From Nitrincola alkalilacustris (lineage in GTDB: Bacteria; Pseudomonadota; Gammaproteobacteria; Pseudomonadales; Balneatricaceae): a stretch of DNA of 64,000 bases. Position 1 is the first letter of the stretch. The number at the start of each line of letters is the position of its first letter. The stretch is from contig NZ_WBOM01000010.1 in the NCBI RefSeq assembly GCF_008973755.1, forward strand, positions 62,001 to 126,000, read 5' to 3'. A model generated the notes under the pieces. It was given only the letters and a program-made list of their open reading frames with translations. It ran no database searches and had not been told where the DNA came from. Below, one piece after another: positions 8,994 to 17,180 of this stretch. A program made the translations under genes and the position numbers.

Positions 8994-10055
8994 CTACTGC
9001 AGCTCAGGAATCAAACGCGCCGATAACTGCGAAGCCAACTGACTGGCGATCGACATACTCAGACGATCTGCCAGTCGATCCAATGGTGATGGCTTGAAGG
9101 TATAGTTCACCAGCTTGCTGTTCTGAATGATATCGCGCGCCACTGAGCTGGTGCTGCCCAGTCCATCAATCAACCCCAGCTCAAGAGCCTGCTCACCAGA
9201 CCAGACCAGGCCGGTGAACAGGGATGGATCATCTTTCAACCGGTCACCACGCCCCTCAATCACCTGCTGCACAAACTGCCTGTGCGTGGTATCCAGGACG
9301 GTCTGCCAGAAGGCTTTATCCTCCTCTTTCAAGGGCTGGAATGGATCGAGAAACGCCTTGTTCTCTCCTGCCGTCATGGTACGGCGCTCTACACCCACTT
9401 TATCCAGAAGCTCGACAAACCCGAAGCTCGATGCCGTTACGCCAATGGACCCGACAAGACTGGCCTTATCCGCATATATCTCATCCGCAGCCACCGCAAC
9501 ATAGTAAGCGCCAGATGCACCAATATCAGTTATGACAGCATAAGTCTTTTTCTCCGGATGCAAGGCTCGCAGACGCTTGATTTCGTCATTGATATAACCC
9601 GCCTGCACCGGGCTGCCACCTGGGCTGTTGATGCGCAGTATCACCGCTTCACTGTTCTTGGCCGAGAAGGCATTGCGCAGTGAAGTGATCACGACATCGG
9701 CATTGGCGTCGGCACTATCGGCAATAACTCCGGAAACCTCTATCACGGCAACATGATTGCCACGCTCAACCACATCAGGGCTGAGATAACGCCCGGCAAG
9801 ATAGATGCCCAGCAAGGCAAACAGGTAGGTGAACGTCAGGAGTTTGAAGAAAATCCCCCAGCGCCGTGCCCGACGATGCTCGACATGCAGAGTACTGACC
9901 ATTTTCTCGATCAGCTTCCACTCCTTGCTGCTTTTAGGTGATGTGGCATGCGGCAATGCCGCATGTGGCTGCTCCCCATCAACCCTCGCGTCATGGGCTG
10001 ACGTAGACTCATAAGCCGCGCGCTTTTCCGGGTCATCCCAGTGGTTCTGTGACAC
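8994..10055 (-). CDS. sppA: signal peptide peptidase SppA-type membrane serine protease
   Basis: This 353-residue S49 peptidase degrades cleaved signal peptides in the membrane. A hydrophilic N-terminus of about 70 residues precedes one membrane segment (about residues 73-90). The Ser/Lys dyad is visible: serine in TDIGASGAYYVA and lysine in YADKASLVGSIGV. This is the short, single-domain form. Translation probably starts at GTG 10055, which has an AAGGAG site six bases upstream. It is convergent with yceF (14 bp apart) and follows the HAD gene in the same direction. Confidence 0.9.
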   Translation of the reverse strand: MSQNHWDDPEKRAAYESTSAHDARVDGEQPHAALPHATSPKSSKEWKLIEKMVSTLHVEHRRARRWGIFFKLLTFTYLFALLGIYLAGRYLSPDVVERGNHVAVIEVSGVIADSADANADVVITSLRNAFSAKNSEAVILRINSPGGSPVQAGYINDEIKRLRALHPEKKTYAVITDIGASGAYYVAVAADEIYADKASLVGSIGVTASSFGFVELLDKVGVERRTMTAGENKAFLDPFQPLKEEDKAFWQTVLDTTHRQFVQQVIEGRGDRLKDDPSLFTGLVWSGEQALELGLIDGLGSTSSVARDIIQNSKLVNYTFKPSPLDRLADRLSMSIASQLASQLSARLIPELQ

Positions 10056-10073
10056 ATCTATCTCCTTAAAAGA

Positions 10074-10745
10074 CTAATCCACTGTATCTGTCATCAGAGT
10101 ATGACTGGTCAGCCAGAGCTCCAGTTCCTTGAAATGATTCAATTCGACCACAGGGCGCCAGGGACGCAAGCGATGTATTGGATGGGCACCATAGCTCACA
10201 GCAGCTGTAGCCACGCCAGCTCGCTGCCCCATTTCCAGATCATACTCAGTATCACCGACCATCAGAGCCTGTCGCGCAGACACCTGTGCTTCCTCAAGTA
10301 TCTCATGCAGCATGTGAGGGTCCGGCTTCGATGTCGTTTCATCAGCACAACGCGACAGCTCAAAGTATTTGCCGAGCCCTGTCTGCTCAAATACGCGATT
10401 CAGGCCCGGACGGTTCTTACCCGTTGCCACTGCCATCCTGAAACCACGATCCTGAAGGCGCAGCAGAGTCTCCTCCACTCCCGGGAAAAGTGGCGTAGGC
10501 GTTTGATCACCTTCTATATAATGAAACGCATAGCGCTCACGCACCCTCGGAATCATCTCATCGGCAATCCCGGGGATCAGCGCTCTGATAGCCTCAGGCA
10601 AGCCGAGACCTATGATATTACGAACTGCCTCAGCATGCGGCAGAGGCAGGTCCAGATCCTGACTGGCAGAACGCATGCAGGAGATGATCCGCTCTTCCGA
10701 GTTAATGATGGTGCCATCCCAGTCAAATATCAGTAACGTATACAC
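10074..10745 (-). CDS. HAD-IA family hydrolase (phosphoglycolate phosphatase-like)
   Basis: This 223-residue HAD phosphatase has motif I DWDGTI at the N-terminus, motif II VATGKNR, the lysine in SKPDPHML and motif IV VGDTEYDLEMG. It resembles the Gph-like gene normally found between rluC and sppA in Pseudomonas relatives; its substrate is not known from sequence. It starts at a GTG (10745) with a GAGG site nine bases upstream. It is followed 18 bp later by sppA. The usual upstream neighbour rluC is not here; rnk takes its place. Confidence 0.85.
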   Translation of the reverse strand: MYTLLIFDWDGTIINSEERIISCMRSASQDLDLPLPHAEAVRNIIGLGLPEAIRALIPGIADEMIPRVRERYAFHYIEGDQTPTPLFPGVEETLLRLQDRGFRMAVATGKNRPGLNRVFEQTGLGKYFELSRCADETTSKPDPHMLHEILEEAQVSARQALMVGDTEYDLEMGQRAGVATAAVSYGAHPIHRLRPWRPVVELNHFKELELWLTSHTLMTDTVD

Positions 10746-10797
10746 AGTCAGAATCCTCTTGTGACAGATGCTGTTCTATCGATAGACAGATCACCCC

Positions 10798-11187
10798 TCA
10801 GGCCGGATTTTCCACGCGAATAATCTTGACATGACGGTGTTTGGTATCCGGCAAAGTCCAGTCTATTTTCTGCCCGACAGACAGACCAATCAACGCCCCA
10901 CCAATCGGTGCAAAAACCGAAATAGCCTGTTGCGCATCCTTCATCTCATGGGGAAAACAGAGCTTCATCTGAAACTGCTGCCCACTCTCTTCAACCTCAA
11001 AGGTCACGACAGAGTTCATGCGCACAACATCATCAGGCACTTGCTCGGGCTTGACGACAGTCGCACGCGCCAACTCAGCCTTGAGTGTATTAAAAGCAGG
11101 ATCATCACGGTAGGGTTTCTTGTCCAGCAAGCCTTCAAGCCGGTCAATATCCAGCTCGGAAATCATAATTGCAGGCATATCAGACAT
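10798..11187 (-). CDS. rnk: nucleoside diphosphate kinase regulator Rnk
   Basis: This 129-residue protein is of the Rnk/GreA-C family. It has an N-terminal helical arm (ISELDIDRLEGLLD) and a C-terminal GreA-like domain with the FPHEMKDAQQAISVFAPIGGALIGL segment. Rnk binds RNA polymerase and in E. coli affects nucleoside diphosphate kinase and rRNA promoters. The ATG at 11187 has GGAG seven bases upstream. An intrinsic terminator hairpin with a run of seven T ends a few bases before that ribosome site, suggesting leader control. Confidence 0.9.
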   Translation of the reverse strand: MSDMPAIMISELDIDRLEGLLDKKPYRDDPAFNTLKAELARATVVKPEQVPDDVVRMNSVVTFEVEESGQQFQMKLCFPHEMKDAQQAISVFAPIGGALIGLSVGQKIDWTLPDTKHRHVKIIRVENPA

Positions 11188-11200
11188 GTATTACTCCAAC

Positions 11201-11226
11201 AAAAAAACGCCATGACATCGGGCGTT
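11201..11226 (-). terminator. intrinsic terminator in the rnk leader
   Basis: On the minus strand AACGCC, a 9-base loop, GGCGTT and then a run of T ending at 11201 form a compact rho-independent terminator. The next bases are the rnk ribosome site and ATG. Either it ends an upstream transcript or it conditionally attenuates rnk. Confidence 0.65.
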
Positions 11227-11297
11227 GTTCGATAATAAATTAATTAAAAACTGAAAACACGATGACCTCCAGCGCATAGCCGTCAGTCAGAGGGCAT

Positions 11298-11324
11298 GGG
11301 CACAGCTTAGCTGCTGTGCCCTTT
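11298..11324 (+). terminator. terminator-like hairpin
   Basis: GGGCACAGC (11298-11306) pairs perfectly with GCTGTGCCC (11313-11321) around a 6-base loop, followed on the plus strand by TTT. No plus-strand gene ends here, so its purpose is unclear. It could end a small RNA or antisense transcript from the rnk region. Confidence 0.45.
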
Positions 11325-11551
11325 AACGGGAATTTTCAGAGCAGCCGGATATCCGGAGGCGATCGAGTAACAGGTTGTAAAAATTGCTTTCATGCAGCTA
11401 TTGTTGCCTCTTTAACATCATCGCGCAAGTCCCGAGAAAGAATGAGGATACTCTTTTATCGCCCTGTTTCAGCTGTAGTGCGGGAAAACAGGCATTGTTC
11501 ATACCACTACCATCCAATATAGTGTTCATGATCAACCAACAATAAGAAATT

Positions 11552-12277
11552 ATGAACCCTACAAACTCCCCTGCGCATATCCTTGTGGTGGATGATGACC
11601 ACGAGATCACGGAACTGCTGGACACCTACCTGTCTCGCAACCAGCTCCAGGTATCCACTGCCCACAATGGACAGCAGATGCTGTCGCAACTTGAAAAAAG
11701 CAATTTCGATCTGATCGTCCTGGATCTGATGATGCCGGGTGAAGATGGATTTACGCTGTGCAAGAAAGTCCGGGCCAGCTCTGCCATTCCCATCATCATG
11801 CTGACAGCCGGCTCTGATGAAACAGACAGGATTATCGGCCTGGAGCTGGGCGCCGATGATTACATGAACAAGCCTTTCAATCCCAGAGAGCTGCTGGCCA
11901 GAATCAAGGCGGTGTTACGTCGGATTGAGGAGCGCAACACCGACCCGGAACCGAACCGCCAGATGATCCGTTTCGGTGTCTGGACACTGGACATGCTGCA
12001 CCGTCAGTTGATCCACGAACGTGGTGACAAGCTGCCGCTGAACGGGGCCGATTACGACCTGCTGCAGATATTCATCGCCCACCCTGGCGAGATCATCAGT
12101 CGTGAATCACTTTTTCAGCGACTGAAAGGACGTGAGCTGAGCCCCTATGATCGCTGCATCGATGTCCAGATCAGTCGACTCAGGCACAAGCTTGATGATG
12201 ACGGCAAAACACCACAGCTGATCAAGACCGTGCGCGGGCAGGGCTATCTGTTGAGCACGAACATAGAGTATCTGTAG
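11552..12277 (+). CDS. gltR: OmpR-family response regulator (GltR-like)
   Basis: This 241-residue two-domain regulator has a receiver domain (about residues 9-120) with acidic residues DDD at 14-16, phosphoacceptor Asp58 in VLDLMMPGEDG and the lysine in MNKPFN. A winged-helix DNA-binding domain follows (about 138-238, ISRESLFQRLKGRELSP, RSIDVQ-type motif CIDVQISRLRHKL). The kinase gene follows without a gap, and the sugar ABC operon follows that. This is the gltR-gtrS-gtsABCD arrangement that controls glucose uptake in Pseudomonas. The symbol is by analogy of sequence and place. Confidence 0.82.
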   Translation: MNPTNSPAHILVVDDDHEITELLDTYLSRNQLQVSTAHNGQQMLSQLEKSNFDLIVLDLMMPGEDGFTLCKKVRASSAIPIIMLTAGSDETDRIIGLELGADDYMNKPFNPRELLARIKAVLRRIEERNTDPEPNRQMIRFGVWTLDMLHRQLIHERGDKLPLNGADYDLLQIFIAHPGEIISRESLFQRLKGRELSPYDRCIDVQISRLRHKLDDDGKTPQLIKTVRGQGYLLSTNIEYL

Positions 12278-13741
12278 GTGCTCAAGCGCGCGCTGACTCT
12301 ATTACCGAGAGCTTTTTCTTCTTTATATAGCCGCTTGCTGCTGGTAATGATGCTGGCTGTCGGCGGCTCATTTTTTATCGCCACCACCATCTGGATACAC
12401 GCCATCCAGAGTGATAAGGAAGCTGATGCCACCGCCAGCGTTCAGGATCTGGCGATCTCGATGGCGCAGACAGTGACTTACTTTGAGGGGCTACCCAAAG
12501 CTTATCAGCACATCATCATAGATCAGCAACGTAATCTGGGTGGCAGCCGTTATTTTCTGAGCGTCAATCAGGAGTATGTCGATTTTGAAGCGATCCCAGA
12601 CAACCCCCTGAAGCAGGAACTGATAAAGGAGTACCAACTGGCATTTCGCGAGCGGGTTGGTCAGCGGATGGGACAACTGCGTGTCGATTTCGCTTACCCT
12701 GATAAGCTCAGAGTTTTTAATTCCGGTGTACTATTCTCCGAACTCCCCTCTCGCTGGGTGCAAAACAACCTTGTGCTCAATCCACCCGCCCCCGTTCTGG
12801 TCGCTCAAATGCAGATGGAAAGTGGCGACTGGCTCTATCTCGCCAGCTTGATGCTGCCGGATCCTTATGTAGTTGAAGGAATACCAGCATTCACCGGCGA
12901 CCAGTTGGCGTTCACCCTGATACTGTCACTGGTGTTGATCCTCAGCAGCTGGTTTATTGTGCGCTGGTTGACCAAGCCCTTACGCCGACTCTCCAAAGCC
13001 GCCATGTCGCTCGGACGAGATATTCATCAGGTACCCGTACCCGAACAGGGCACCTATGAAGTAAGAGAGACTGCACGCGCCTTTAATCTGATGCAGCGTC
13101 GCATACTGACATTCATCAGTGAGCGCGACCTGTTGTTTTCAGCAATATCACATGATCTCAAGACCCCCATCACACGTCTCAGATTGCGCGCCGAGTTGCT
13201 TGATGATGAGCCAACCCGCGACAAGATCAATCAGGACCTTGCCGAGCTGGAACAGCTGGTTCAGGGAGCACTGGAACTGGCTCGCGGTAGTGATCTGAAT
13301 GAGCCGACGGGGCGCATCAAGCTCAAGCCGATGCTGGAAGCGATCCAGGAAGAGGTGGCCGTGCTGCAGCGACAGGTGCATATCGAGATGCCTTACCCGG
13401 TGTTTTTTTCCGGCAAGCCGATGGCATTCAAACGCTGCCTGTCCAATCTGGTACATAACGCCGTGTTCTATGGTTCCGAAGCCTGGATCAAGGTGTTGGA
13501 TGAGCCCGACAGCATTACGATCATCATCACCGATAACGGCCCCGGAGTGCCAGAGTCAGAGCTTGAGCATATCTTCGATCCCTTCGTTCGACTTGAAGGA
13601 TCGCGTAACCGACACACCGGTGGCAGCGGACTGGGTATGACCATCGCCCGCAATATCGTGCACACCCATGGTGGTGAGATCAAACTGCGTAATCAGCCCG
13701 AGATGGGACTTGAGGTGCAGATCACAGTGCCCAGAGAGTAA
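12278..13741 (+). CDS. gtrS: sensor histidine kinase (GtrS-like)
   Basis: This 487-residue membrane kinase has membrane segments at about residues 18-38 and 210-228 flanking a periplasmic sensor, then HAMP, HisKA with His292 in FSAISHDLKTPITRLRLR, and an ATPase domain with N box NLVHNAVFYG, G1 DNGPGVP and G2 GGSGLGM. It starts at GTG 12278, directly after the TAG stop of the regulator. In Pseudomonas, GtrS senses ketogluconate/6-phosphogluconate; that ligand is an assumption here. It presumably phosphorylates the upstream regulator to control the downstream gts operon. Confidence 0.85.
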   Translation: MLKRALTLLPRAFSSLYSRLLLVMMLAVGGSFFIATTIWIHAIQSDKEADATASVQDLAISMAQTVTYFEGLPKAYQHIIIDQQRNLGGSRYFLSVNQEYVDFEAIPDNPLKQELIKEYQLAFRERVGQRMGQLRVDFAYPDKLRVFNSGVLFSELPSRWVQNNLVLNPPAPVLVAQMQMESGDWLYLASLMLPDPYVVEGIPAFTGDQLAFTLILSLVLILSSWFIVRWLTKPLRRLSKAAMSLGRDIHQVPVPEQGTYEVRETARAFNLMQRRILTFISERDLLFSAISHDLKTPITRLRLRAELLDDEPTRDKINQDLAELEQLVQGALELARGSDLNEPTGRIKLKPMLEAIQEEVAVLQRQVHIEMPYPVFFSGKPMAFKRCLSNLVHNAVFYGSEAWIKVLDEPDSITIIITDNGPGVPESELEHIFDPFVRLEGSRNRHTGGSGLGMTIARNIVHTHGGEIKLRNQPEMGLEVQITVPRE

Positions 13742-13770
13742 CAGACGATGACTCCAGGTTACTTTCATGA

Positions 13771-13796
13771 TAAATGTAACAAGATTTTTACATTTA
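13771..13796. repeat. inverted repeat between gtrS and gtsA
   Basis: TAAATGTA (13771-13778) and TACATTTA (13789-13796) form a perfect 8-bp inverted repeat with a 10-bp spacer. It lies 30 bp after the kinase gene and about 225 bp before gtsA. It could be a regulator site or a weak AT-rich hairpin. Confidence 0.4.
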
Positions 13797-13889
13797 ATTC
13801 ACTTTATAAGAACCGATTAAATACATGAATTACATATAAAAATATTACAAAATTACTCATTGAAGCCTGCTTTTTTCAAGATCTGCGCA

Positions 13890-13905
13890 GTAACAATTGG
13901 TAACT
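13890..13905 (+). promoter_or_regulatory. possible GltR site, GTAAC direct repeat
   Basis: GTAACAATTGGTAACTC contains GTAAC twice with a 10-bp period. OmpR-family regulators commonly bind direct repeats of this spacing, and the site is about 120 bp before gtsA. This is inference; no second copy was found in the window. Confidence 0.3.
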
Positions 13906-14022
13906 CTTCCTTACGTGTAATTGACTGATACAGAGATTAAATTTGGTCTGGCAACAACATCAGTACTGGTTTATTCAGGCTGAGTCCGCCAGATAAAAAC
14001 AATAAGTTGAGGACAAACTCTC

Positions 14023-15288
14023 ATGTATCTGAAAAAGCGTTTCATGGCAGCTGCGATCGCATCCGCTCTCTCTGTTTCTACCCTTTCTGCTACAGCCACT
14101 GCCGGTGAGGTTGAAGTACTGCACTGGTGGACTTCAGGTGGTGAAGCCGCCGCCGTCAGCGTATTGCGCGAAATGGTGGAAAAAGAGGGGCATACCTGGA
14201 AAGATTTCGCGGTGGCTGGTGGCGGTGGTGAAAACACCATGACTGTTCTGCGTGCTCGCGCAGTTTCCGGAAATCCTCCCTCCTCTGCACAGATCAAAGG
14301 GCTTGAGATTCAGGAATGGGCAGATCTTGGATTCCTGGCCAATCTTGAGGAAGTCTCAAAGCAGGAAGGCTGGGATGACGTGCTACCTCCCGTTGTCGCC
14401 GACATCATGAAACACTATGGCTACTATGTCGCTGTTCCGGTTAATGTGCATCGCGTGAACTGGATGTGGGTCAATCCGGCAGCGCTGGAAAAAGCTGGAG
14501 CATCAGTGCCGACCACGCTGGATGAGCTCTGGGAAACTGCAGACAAGCTCAAGGCAGCCGGTATTATCCCAATCGCACATGGTGGCCAGTCATGGCAGGA
14601 TGCAACGGTATTCGAATCCATTGCACTGAGCTCCGGTGGCCCCGATTTCTTCCGCAAGGCATTTGTTGAGCATGATCAGGACACCCTGCTCAGCCCACAG
14701 ATGGAAACAGTCTTTGATCAGTTCCGCAAGGCGCGTGAATATCTTGACCCCGGCTTCCCTGGACGTGACTGGAACATCGCTACCTCCATGGTGATTCGTG
14801 GCGAGGCTGGCATGCAGTTTATGGGCGACTGGGCCAAGGGTGAATTCACAGCCGCTGGTATGGAACCCGGCACTGACTATCTCTGCCTGCCCTTCCCAGG
14901 TACTGAAGATGCCTTTGCATTCAATATCGACTCTCTGGCGATGTTCATGCAGCGCGATGCCGATAATGTGCGCGCGCAGCAGACCATGGCACGACTGGTT
15001 CTCTCACCCGAGTTCCAGGAGACATTCAACCTGAACAAGGGCTCCATACCAGTCCGTCTGGATCAGGATATGACTCCGTTTGACAGTTGTGCCAAGGCAT
15101 CCATGGAAACCTTCCAGCGCACCTCTGAAAATGGTCAGGGCCTGGTACCTTCAATGGCACATGGCATGTCCACCTCTTCGGCGGTTCAGGGTGCCATTTA
15201 TGATGTCACGACAACCTTCTTCAACAGTAGCATGAGCTCCCAGGACGCAGTGCGCCAGCTGGCTTCAGCCATACGCGCAGCCCAGTAA
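14023..15288 (+). CDS. gtsA: glucose/sugar ABC transporter substrate-binding protein
   Basis: This 421-residue periplasmic protein of the extracellular solute-binding family 1 has a signal peptide (about residues 1-27, ending ATATAGE). The mature N-terminus EVEVLHWWTSGGEAAAV matches glucose/mannose-binding proteins of the Pseudomonas GtsA / Thermus GBP type. Conserved aromatic and RGEAGMQFMGDWAKG segments line the sugar site in that family. It leads gtsABCD, and a strong hairpin follows the gene. The neighbouring kinase/regulator pair supports glucose as substrate; a related aldose cannot be excluded. Confidence 0.87.
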   Translation: MYLKKRFMAAAIASALSVSTLSATATAGEVEVLHWWTSGGEAAAVSVLREMVEKEGHTWKDFAVAGGGGENTMTVLRARAVSGNPPSSAQIKGLEIQEWADLGFLANLEEVSKQEGWDDVLPPVVADIMKHYGYYVAVPVNVHRVNWMWVNPAALEKAGASVPTTLDELWETADKLKAAGIIPIAHGGQSWQDATVFESIALSSGGPDFFRKAFVEHDQDTLLSPQMETVFDQFRKAREYLDPGFPGRDWNIATSMVIRGEAGMQFMGDWAKGEFTAAGMEPGTDYLCLPFPGTEDAFAFNIDSLAMFMQRDADNVRAQQTMARLVLSPEFQETFNLNKGSIPVRLDQDMTPFDSCAKASMETFQRTSENGQGLVPSMAHGMSTSSAVQGAIYDVTTTFFNSSMSSQDAVRQLASAIRAAQ

Positions 15289-15298
15289 GGGCCTTATC

Positions 15299-15330
15299 CT
15301 GCACCGGCCTGCCGCGCAGTGCCGGTGCAG
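15299..15330 (+). terminator. hairpin between gtsA and gtsB
   Basis: CTGCACCGGC pairs perfectly with GCCGGTGCAG around a 12-base loop. There is no T run, so it is more likely a 3' stabiliser or partial terminator that raises the amount of binding protein over permease. Similar hairpins follow phnD and frcB in this window. Confidence 0.6.
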
Positions 15331-15361
15331 ATTCAGCCAAAGCTGCTTACAGGTACACCAC

Positions 15362-16297
15362 ATGTCTCAAACACTGACTTCTTCGTCGCAGGCCGTTCGT
15401 ACTCCTGCGCCTGCACGCTCACCGGCAGATCGCATAGCCCAATGGATACCCAAACTGGTGCTGTCGCCCACGCTGGTGATCGTAGTGGTATTTTTCTACG
15501 GCTTTATTTTCTGGACCGGCCTGCTCTCCTTCACCAACTCCCGCATGCTGCCAAGCTATGGCCTGGTCGGCTGGGACAACTACGTTCGCCTGTTCAACAA
15601 TGAGCGCTGGCTGGTCGCACTGGGCAATCTCGGCATCTATGCCTTTCTATTCATCGTTATCTGTCTGGTGCTCGGTTTGCTGCTGGCGATACTTCTGGAT
15701 CAGAAAATCCGTGCCGAAGGCGCCCTGCGTACCATCTACCTCTACCCGATGGCGCTCTCCTTCATCGTAACCGGTACCGTCTGGAAATGGATGCTCAATC
15801 CTCAGGTGGGTCTGGAGCAGTTCGTACAAAGCCTCGGCTGGGAAAGCTTCCAGTTTGACTGGCTGGTCAATCCCGATTTCTCGATCTACACCGTCGTTAT
15901 TGCCGCGGTCTGGCAGTCATCCGGTTTTGTCATGGCACTTTTTCTGGCCGGCCTTCGCGGTGTTGATGACAGCATCATAAAAGCGGCGCAGATCGATGGC
16001 GCCTCACGTTTCACCATCTATACCCGCATCATCATCCCGAGCCTGCGCCCGGTTTTCTTCAGCGCTTTCATCATGCTGGCGCACATTGCGATCAAATCTT
16101 TCGATCTGGCGCTGGCACTGACTGGTGGTGGCCCCGGTATCAGTTCGGACCTACCTGCGATCTTCATGTATCAGCTCTCCTTCACCCGCAATCAGATGGG
16201 TATCGGGGCGGCGTCTGCGATGATCATGCTGCTGACGGTGATTGCGATCCTGGTGCCTTATCTGTACTCCGAGCTGAGGGTGAAAAAACATGACTGA
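15362..16297 (+). CDS. gtsB: sugar ABC transporter permease
   Basis: This 311-residue MalF-type inner-membrane permease has about six membrane segments and the EAA loop near residue 205 (IIKAAQIDGASRFTIYTRIIIPSLRP). It forms the channel with GtsC. The last 8 bp overlap gtsC, indicating coupled translation. The ribosome site before the ATG is weak (AGGTACACC), consistent with lower expression than gtsA. Confidence 0.9.
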   Translation: MSQTLTSSSQAVRTPAPARSPADRIAQWIPKLVLSPTLVIVVVFFYGFIFWTGLLSFTNSRMLPSYGLVGWDNYVRLFNNERWLVALGNLGIYAFLFIVICLVLGLLLAILLDQKIRAEGALRTIYLYPMALSFIVTGTVWKWMLNPQVGLEQFVQSLGWESFQFDWLVNPDFSIYTVVIAAVWQSSGFVMALFLAGLRGVDDSIIKAAQIDGASRFTIYTRIIIPSLRPVFFSAFIMLAHIAIKSFDLALALTGGGPGISSDLPAIFMYQLSFTRNQMGIGAASAMIMLLTVIAILVPYLYSELRVKKHD

Positions 16298-17168
16298 GCA
16301 TAACCAACGTCGCTACAGCGATATCAGCGGACGCGCCATTCTCTATGCCCTGCTCGGGATCATGGCGCTCTACTACCTGCTGCCACTGGCATTGATGATC
16401 GTGACCTCCTTCCGTTCGATGGATGAGATCCGCATGGGGCAATTGATCGACTGGCCGACACAGCTGAGTCTGGATGCCTGGCGTATCGCCTGGGATCAGG
16501 CACAGATCGGTGCGCGCTCCGAGAAGGGTCTGCGCCCCTACTTCATCAACTCACTGCTGATGACACTGCCAGCGGTGGCGATCTCGACCATGATCGGCGC
16601 GATCAATGGCTATGTGCTGAGCTTCTGGCGCTTCAAGGGCAGCAATCTGTTCTTCGGCTTGCTGCTGTTCGGCTGCTTCATCCCCTTTCAGGCGATACTG
16701 CTGCCCCACGCCACCGTGCTCGGTAAGATGGGCATCAGCGGCTCTATCGTTGGCCTGGTATTCACCCATGTCATCTATGGTGTCGCCTTTACGACGCTGT
16801 TTTTCCGCAACTACTACGTGACCATTCCAGGTGAGCTGGTCAAAGCCGCGCAACTGGATGGTGCCGGGTTCTGGCGTATCTTTTTCCGCATCATGCTACC
16901 GCTGTCGACCCCGATCCTGACGGTTTGTGTGATCTGGCAGTTTACTCAGGTATGGAACGACTTCCTGTTTGGCGTGACCTTTTCTGATCCTTCATCACAA
17001 CCGATCACGGTCGGGTTGAACAATCTGGTGAACAGCTCCACCGGGGAGCGTCGTTACAACGTGGATATGGCTGGCGCAATCATCGCCGCCCTGCCCACTC
17101 TGCTGGTGTATGTGATCGCTGGTAAATATTTCGTGCGCGGGCTGACAGCCGGCAGCGTCAAAGGCTAG
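16290..17168 (+). CDS. gtsC: sugar ABC transporter permease
   Basis: This 292-residue MalG-type permease has six predicted membrane segments and an EAA loop (LVKAAQLDGAGFWRIFFRIMLPLSTP). It partners GtsB in the inner membrane. It starts inside the gtsB end and is followed 12 bp later by the ATPase gene, which has its own AGGAG site. Confidence 0.9.
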   Translation: MTEHNQRRYSDISGRAILYALLGIMALYYLLPLALMIVTSFRSMDEIRMGQLIDWPTQLSLDAWRIAWDQAQIGARSEKGLRPYFINSLLMTLPAVAISTMIGAINGYVLSFWRFKGSNLFFGLLLFGCFIPFQAILLPHATVLGKMGISGSIVGLVFTHVIYGVAFTTLFFRNYYVTIPGELVKAAQLDGAGFWRIFFRIMLPLSTPILTVCVIWQFTQVWNDFLFGVTFSDPSSQPITVGLNNLVNSSTGERRYNVDMAGAIIAALPTLLVYVIAGKYFVRGLTAGSVKG

Positions 17169-17180
17169 GAGAAAAATAAG

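Larger units (their letters stand above)
11188..11551. other. 364-bp intergenic region between rnk and the gltR-like gene
   Basis: No credible ORF. It holds two hairpins. One at 11201-11226 is a terminator on the minus strand in the rnk leader. One at 11298-11324 is a terminator-like hairpin on the plus strand. Between them is an AT-rich stretch (11228-11256) that could hold the rnk promoter, although no good -35 box is evident. A short RNA could be made here, but no promoter convincingly supports one. Confidence 0.5.
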
